Made by a program: the position numbers and the translations under genes. From Chryseobacterium senegalense (GTDB lineage: Bacteria > Bacteroidota > Bacteroidia > Flavobacteriales > Weeksellaceae): 64,000 nt of DNA. Of this stretch, positions 62,447 to 64,000 are shown piece by piece (the first letter of the stretch is position 1; every line of letters starts with the position of its first letter). The notes beneath the pieces are model-generated. The model ran no database searches. It had not been told where the DNA came from and saw only the letters and a list, made by a program, of their open reading frames with translations. The DNA is taken from contig CYUH01000015.1 in NCBI GenBank assembly GCA_001403755.1, positions 1,218,589 through 1,282,588 of the forward strand, given 5' to 3'.

Positions 62447-63016
62447 TTATTTTAAATATTTGGTAATTGCGTCGTCTGTTGGTTTGGTCGTACTTATGAA
62501 ACTATCAATTAATTTACCGTTTTCATCGACCAAAAACTTCGTGAAATTCCAAAGAATGTTGGTGTTTTTTACGCCGTTCAATTCTTTTTCCGTGAGATAT
62601 TTAAAAATCGGTGCAGTATCATCACCTTTTACCGAAACTTTAGCAGCCATCGGAAAACTTACCCCATAATTTTTTTGGCAAAAAGCACCAATTTCGGCAT
62701 TACTTCCCGGTTCTTGGCCTCCGAAATTATTGGCTGGGAAACCAATGACTACCAATCTATCTTTGTAATCCTTGGAAAGCGTTTCTAGATCAGCGTATTG
62801 AGGGGTAAAACCACATTCGGAAGCGGTGTTCACAATAAGGATTTTCTTCCCTTTAAAATCGGCAAAATTAATTTCTTTACCGTCCAAACCTTCTACTTTG
62901 TAGTCGTAAATGCTTTTGATCATAACATTTTTATCCTGTGAAACTTCCTTTTTCTGTTGGGTACAACTTTGCAAAAAAGCTGCAGCTGATAAAAAAAGAA
63001 TGAATATTTTTTTCAT
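62447..63016 (-). CDS. Glutathione-peroxidase-like lipoprotein
   Basis: The start MKKIFILFLSAAAFLQSCTQ (189 residues) gives a lipoprotein signal with Cys near 18; an upstream ATG would place an unrelated stretch before it. The thioredoxin-like domain has KILIVNTASECGFTPQY (peroxidatic Cys), VIGFPANNFGGQEPG and LWNFTKFLVDENG, the Cys/Gln/Trp-Asn residues of the GPx family. As an envelope lipoprotein it probably reduces lipid or hydrogen peroxides using thioredoxin-type donors. It follows the LolA-like gene by 46 bases in the same direction. Confidence 0.92.
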   Translation of the reverse strand: MKKIFILFLSAAAFLQSCTQQKKEVSQDKNVMIKSIYDYKVEGLDGKEINFADFKGKKILIVNTASECGFTPQYADLETLSKDYKDRLVVIGFPANNFGGQEPGSNAEIGAFCQKNYGVSFPMAAKVSVKGDDTAPIFKYLTEKELNGVKNTNILWNFTKFLVDENGKLIDSFISTTKPTDDAITKYLK

Positions 63017-63062
63017 AATTGTAGGTTTATTACTGTGAAAAATTTCTTGTAAACTAATATTT

Positions 63063-63725
63063 TTAAAACTTAAAAGTATTTGCAGGCAACGCTTTATTGG
63101 TTTCAATAGTGTTGAGAATCATCACATAATCGCTGTCTTTTTTCGGTGAAGAAGATTCAATTCTAAACGGCATTAGCAAACTTCCTACTTTTCTATAATC
63201 GCTGTACGAAAGAGTTTCATCACTTTTCACTTCTTTCAACAACATATAATTTTTGGTATCGAAATAGTAAATGGTTTTGTTGACATTTTTGGTCAATTCT
63301 ACTTTGTGACAATATGTTTCGCCCACTTTTTCTTTTCCAAGATATTTAGCTTCAAAACCTTTGTTTTCCCAATCGATAAAATCAGTATCGAAACTTTCAG
63401 CGTTATAATTCGGATATTCCTGAATTTTGTTGGTTGCGTAATTCATCGCGTAACCTTTTTTCCCGTCGTAACCTTCGATCGCCGTTTCTTTTTTATTAAT
63501 GGTGATAACGGTTTTGGTCAAATTTGGTCTTTGTTGGAAAATTTTTATCGGATAAGAATCATTGATTCCGAGCGTGAGTTTACCATGTAAAATAATGGAA
63601 TTCAAAAGTTTCCAATTAGTTAAACCACCCGATTTTTCTATATTTTGGTCGATAATTTCTTTGGCGGTTTGTGCAGAAATAATTCCACTCACCAATATCA
63701 TCAACACCAATACGATCTTTTTCAT
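63063..63725 (-). CDS. Secreted LolA-like fold protein
   Basis: The 220-residue product has a signal peptide ending SGIISAQT. The mature part resembles outer-membrane lipoprotein-sorting proteins: AKEIIDQNIEKSGGLTNWKL, YDGKKGYAMNYATNKIQEYP, YLGKEKVGETYCHKVEL and TIYYFDTKNYMLLKEVKSDE. It is not close to the lolA gene at 60225 and its role is open; members often lie beside envelope genes. A matched promoter lies upstream and the peroxidase gene follows. Confidence 0.72.
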   Translation of the reverse strand: MKKIVLVLMILVSGIISAQTAKEIIDQNIEKSGGLTNWKLLNSIILHGKLTLGINDSYPIKIFQQRPNLTKTVITINKKETAIEGYDGKKGYAMNYATNKIQEYPNYNAESFDTDFIDWENKGFEAKYLGKEKVGETYCHKVELTKNVNKTIYYFDTKNYMLLKEVKSDETLSYSDYRKVGSLLMPFRIESSSPKKDSDYVMILNTIETNKALPANTFKF

Positions 63726-63746
63726 TCAATCAATCAATTTATTTTT

Positions 63747-63779
63747 CAAATATATACTTTTTGAATTTAAGTAAGCCAA
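63747..63779 (-). promoter_or_regulatory. Promoter of the LolA-like gene
   Basis: On the minus strand TTG (63779-63777) and TATATTTG (63754-63747) are separated by 22 bases, fitting the flavobacterial consensus. The -7 element is 21 bases upstream of the ATG. Confidence 0.65.
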
Positions 63780-63781
63780 AA

Positions 63782-64000
63782 TTAAATTCCTGTGTTCAAA
63801 ATTGCTCGGGCTTTTTCCAAATCTTCAGGAACATCAATGCCAACTCCCACAAAATCGGTTTCGATCATTTTAATTTTCATGCCATATTCCAAATACCGGA
63901 TGCATTCGATTTTTTCTGATATTTCCAAAGGTTTCATCGGCAACTGCGCAAAATTCAGCAAAGCATTTTTTCTGAAAGCATACACACCAATATGTTTAAA
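63782..64000 (-). CDS. kdsB: 3-deoxy-manno-octulosonate cytidylyltransferase, C-terminal part
   Basis: The frame is open to the window edge, so only about 72 C-terminal residues are present. [40 protein letters not shown] and the closing [16 protein letters not shown] match the end of KdsB, which activates Kdo as CMP-Kdo for lipopolysaccharide core synthesis. Its presence fits an LPS-bearing cell and the nearby lptF. Confidence 0.9.
   Translation of the reverse strand, partial: FKHIGVYAFRKNALLNFAQLPMKPLEISEKIECIRYLEYGMKIKMIETDFVGVGIDVPEDLEKARAILNTGI

Overview
The window looks like a chromosomal segment of a Bacteroidota bacterium of class Flavobacteriia, most likely a Chryseobacterium/Kaistella-type member of the Weeksellaceae. 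The evidence is the AT-rich base composition, a short primary sigma factor without region 1.1, many promoters fitting the flavobacterial TTG-N17-23-TAnnTTTG pattern, a TamL-type lipoprotein in place of TamA, a type IX secretion (T9SS) C-terminal sorting domain, a bacillithiol-linked YtxJ protein, and many lipoproteins and secreted proteins. I see no rRNA, CRISPR array, insertion sequence, prophage or integron.

Layout. 1-7.2 kb: envelope pair tamL (cut by the window edge) and tamB. 7.4-14.3 kb: GHL10-type lipoprotein, methyltransferase, a solitary initiator tRNA with its own promoter and terminator, a Sua5/YciO protein, yaaA, a thioesterase and a copper P-type ATPase. 14.3-21 kb: polyprenyl diphosphate synthase, a predicted propeller protein, rlmN, a GAF protein, and an HD-phosphohydrolase/Pycsar-effector-like fusion. 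21-31 kb: a giant phosphoesterase/outer-membrane-barrel fusion, a second propeller paralogue, queA, a DNA glycosylase and an S9 peptidase. 31-38.7 kb: small membrane genes, a membrane pyrophosphatase fused to an OmpA-like domain, soluble pyrophosphatase, a FemAB-like protein, radC and lolD. 38.8-41.5 kb: pyruvate dehydrogenase E2 and E1-alpha. 41.6-45.9 kb: PAP2-like protein, BlaI-like repressor, DUF4153 protein, RRM RNA-binding protein and aldo/keto reductase. 46-50.9 kb: T9SS cargo protein, primary sigma factor, Crp-like regulator, YtxJ, DUF1569 protein and nicotinamidase. 51-57.4 kb: secreted unknown, fasciclin lipoprotein, urocanate hydratase, acidic protein, and a cobalamin-riboswitch-like element in front of a thioesterase. 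57.5-64 kb: ftsK-lolA-lptF cluster, glutathione peroxidase-like lipoprotein, a LolA-like secreted protein and the 3' end of kdsB.

Most genes are housekeeping or envelope functions. Lipoprotein and LPS transport (lolA, lolD, lptF, kdsB), outer-membrane biogenesis (tamL, tamB) and pyrophosphate metabolism (hppA, ppa) recur. The items most worth a second look are the riboswitch in front of an unexpected gene, the HppA-OmpA fusion, the HD-PycTM fusion without a cyclase, and the phosphoesterase/kinase-like/barrel protein. Function calls rest on motif recognition by eye; no database search was run.
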